DNA from: Lachnospiraceae bacterium
Lineage (GTDB): Bacteria; Bacillota; Clostridia; Lachnospirales; Lachnospiraceae
Length of the DNA stretch: 7,511 bases
Reading direction: 5' to 3'
NCBI GenBank assembly: GCA_020860745.1
Contig: JAJBTR010000003.1
Span: 3,874 to 11,384 of the forward strand
Shown in pieces: positions 6,889-7,511 of the stretch (its first letter is position 1; every line of letters starts with the position of its first letter). Made by a program: the position numbers and the translations under genes. The notes beneath the pieces were generated by a model, which made no database searches, had not been told where the DNA came from, and worked only from the letters and a program-made list of their open reading frames with translations.

Positions 6889-7506
6889 TTATCTGACAGC
6901 CTGTTCCGTGGAAGAAAGTGTCTGCATAAAATTATTAGGCAGATTCCCTTGATGATGATGATAATCATCCAGAGCAATCGAACGCTACAATTCATCTCTG
7001 CTGAGTCTTTCGGAAGCACATCGTTTGATATAAAACAAACGCTCATCAACATCCTTCACTTTAGAAAGAATCACTCTGTGATGTGAAAAGCCGATAGCAA
7101 AAAAAGCTTCCCATGGAAATTCTTCTTTTGGCACCAATGGGTGCCAAAATTGAGCATTTGCATTATTTTCTAATATGGCACCAGCGGGTGCCAAATTATG
7201 ATTCTCCATTTCTACTTCTGGCTTATCATTAGCATCCAAATAAGACCATTCTTCATAGAATGTTCTCATATATCTCAAACTGCGAGCTGAAAAACCTCTA
7301 AGCCCAGGCAGTTCTTTATCTAACTGCTCACTAATTGCATTAATCGCACCTTTTCCCCAAAACCCATTTCTTGAATTTAGTGAAATATACTTACCAATAC
7401 CAAAATATAACATCAACTGCTTTTCATTCACAGATTTCACGGCATCCTGTTGACTTTGTAAGATGGCTGTTTTAATAACAGATACAGCCTCATTATAATT
7501 CATCAT
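6889..7506 (-). pseudogene. Remnant of DUF1016/YhcG-type PD-(D/E)XK nuclease, N-terminal part only
   Basis: The frame from 7506 encodes MMNYNEAVSVIKTAILQSQ... and keeps the DUF1016 N-terminal hallmarks: LYFGIGKYIS (33-42), GFWGKGAI (48-55), LPGLRGFSARSLRYMRTFYEEW (66-87), FFAIGFSHHRVILSKV (135-150) and DERLFYIKRCASERLS (154-169). An amber codon ends it at 6985 after 173 residues. The same frame continues for 31 residues (RSIALDDYHHHQGNLPNNFM...) that still match the family, then meets TAA at 6889. The whole C-terminal nuclease domain expected in a protein of about 340-380 residues is absent, and the valS promoter begins 22 bp later. The Gln or Lys usual at the amber position could have been lost by a single C-to-T change from CAG. 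Such proteins often accompany restriction or other accessory genes. The true start may lie at 7506 or 7503; the ribosome site is outside the window. AT-richness relative to valS suggests acquisition by transfer. A truncated but stable N-terminal protein is possible. Confidence 0.85.
7126..7193. repeat. Two near-identical palindromes inside the DUF1016 linker
   Basis: TGGCACCC-NN-TGGTGCCA occurs twice on the minus strand, 47 bp apart (7193-7176 and 7146-7129). The second copy is flanked by three more pairing bases on each side, giving a 10-bp stem (7126-7135 with 7140-7149). Because 47 is not a multiple of three, the copies are read in different frames (NLAPAGA and FWHPLVP), so the similarity is at DNA level. 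Confidence 0.8.
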
Positions 7507-7511
7507 TTCAC

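Overview
The window looks like a chromosomal segment of a Gram-positive clostridial genome, most likely Lachnospiraceae. The evidence is the valS-folC gene order, a T-box leader that fits valine, a zinc-ribbon/TPR membrane protein of a type I recall from that family, and AGGAGG-type ribosome binding sites. All supportable genes lie on the minus strand, so the window is read from high to low coordinates. This assignment rests on recalled family sequences; no search was run.

Layout in transcription order. (1) 7506-6889: the N-terminal half of a DUF1016/YhcG-type PD-(D/E)XK nuclease, broken by an amber codon and lacking its nuclease domain. It is AT-rich and is probably a decayed accessory gene. 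(2) 6866-6495: a consensus sigma-A promoter abutting a run of eight C, then a complete T-box riboswitch with stem I, a probable GUG (Val) specifier, T-box sequence, antiterminator and intrinsic terminator. (3) 6506-6304: an unusual post-terminator leader. It holds a perfect 25-bp inverted repeat that reuses the terminator's 3' arm and U-tract, a GC-rich hairpin, and an 18-codon ORF with a near-ideal ribosome binding site whose stop codon overlaps the valS ribosome binding site. (4) 6303-3658: valS, full length, with an altered HIGH motif (QMGH). (5) 3657-3063: a 595-bp gene-free gap with three exact 39-bp tandem units and a degenerate array of about six 53-bp units built on alternating GTGGG/CCCAC boxes. 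(6) 3062-1575: folC, with an extra segment of roughly 50 residues. (7) 1499-1362: a 45-codon acidic gene. (8) 1348-1: a zinc-ribbon/TPR/single-pass membrane protein, frameshifted at a seven-T run and running off the window.

Functionally, uncharged tRNA-Val should induce valS through the T-box. folC and the two downstream genes may be co-transcribed, since no convincing terminator is visible between valS and folC, although the repeat-rich gap could process or attenuate the message. The most unusual parts are the valS leader beyond the terminator, the two repeat families between valS and folC, the changed ValRS signature and the homopolymer frameshift. No complete new defence or mobile system is visible.
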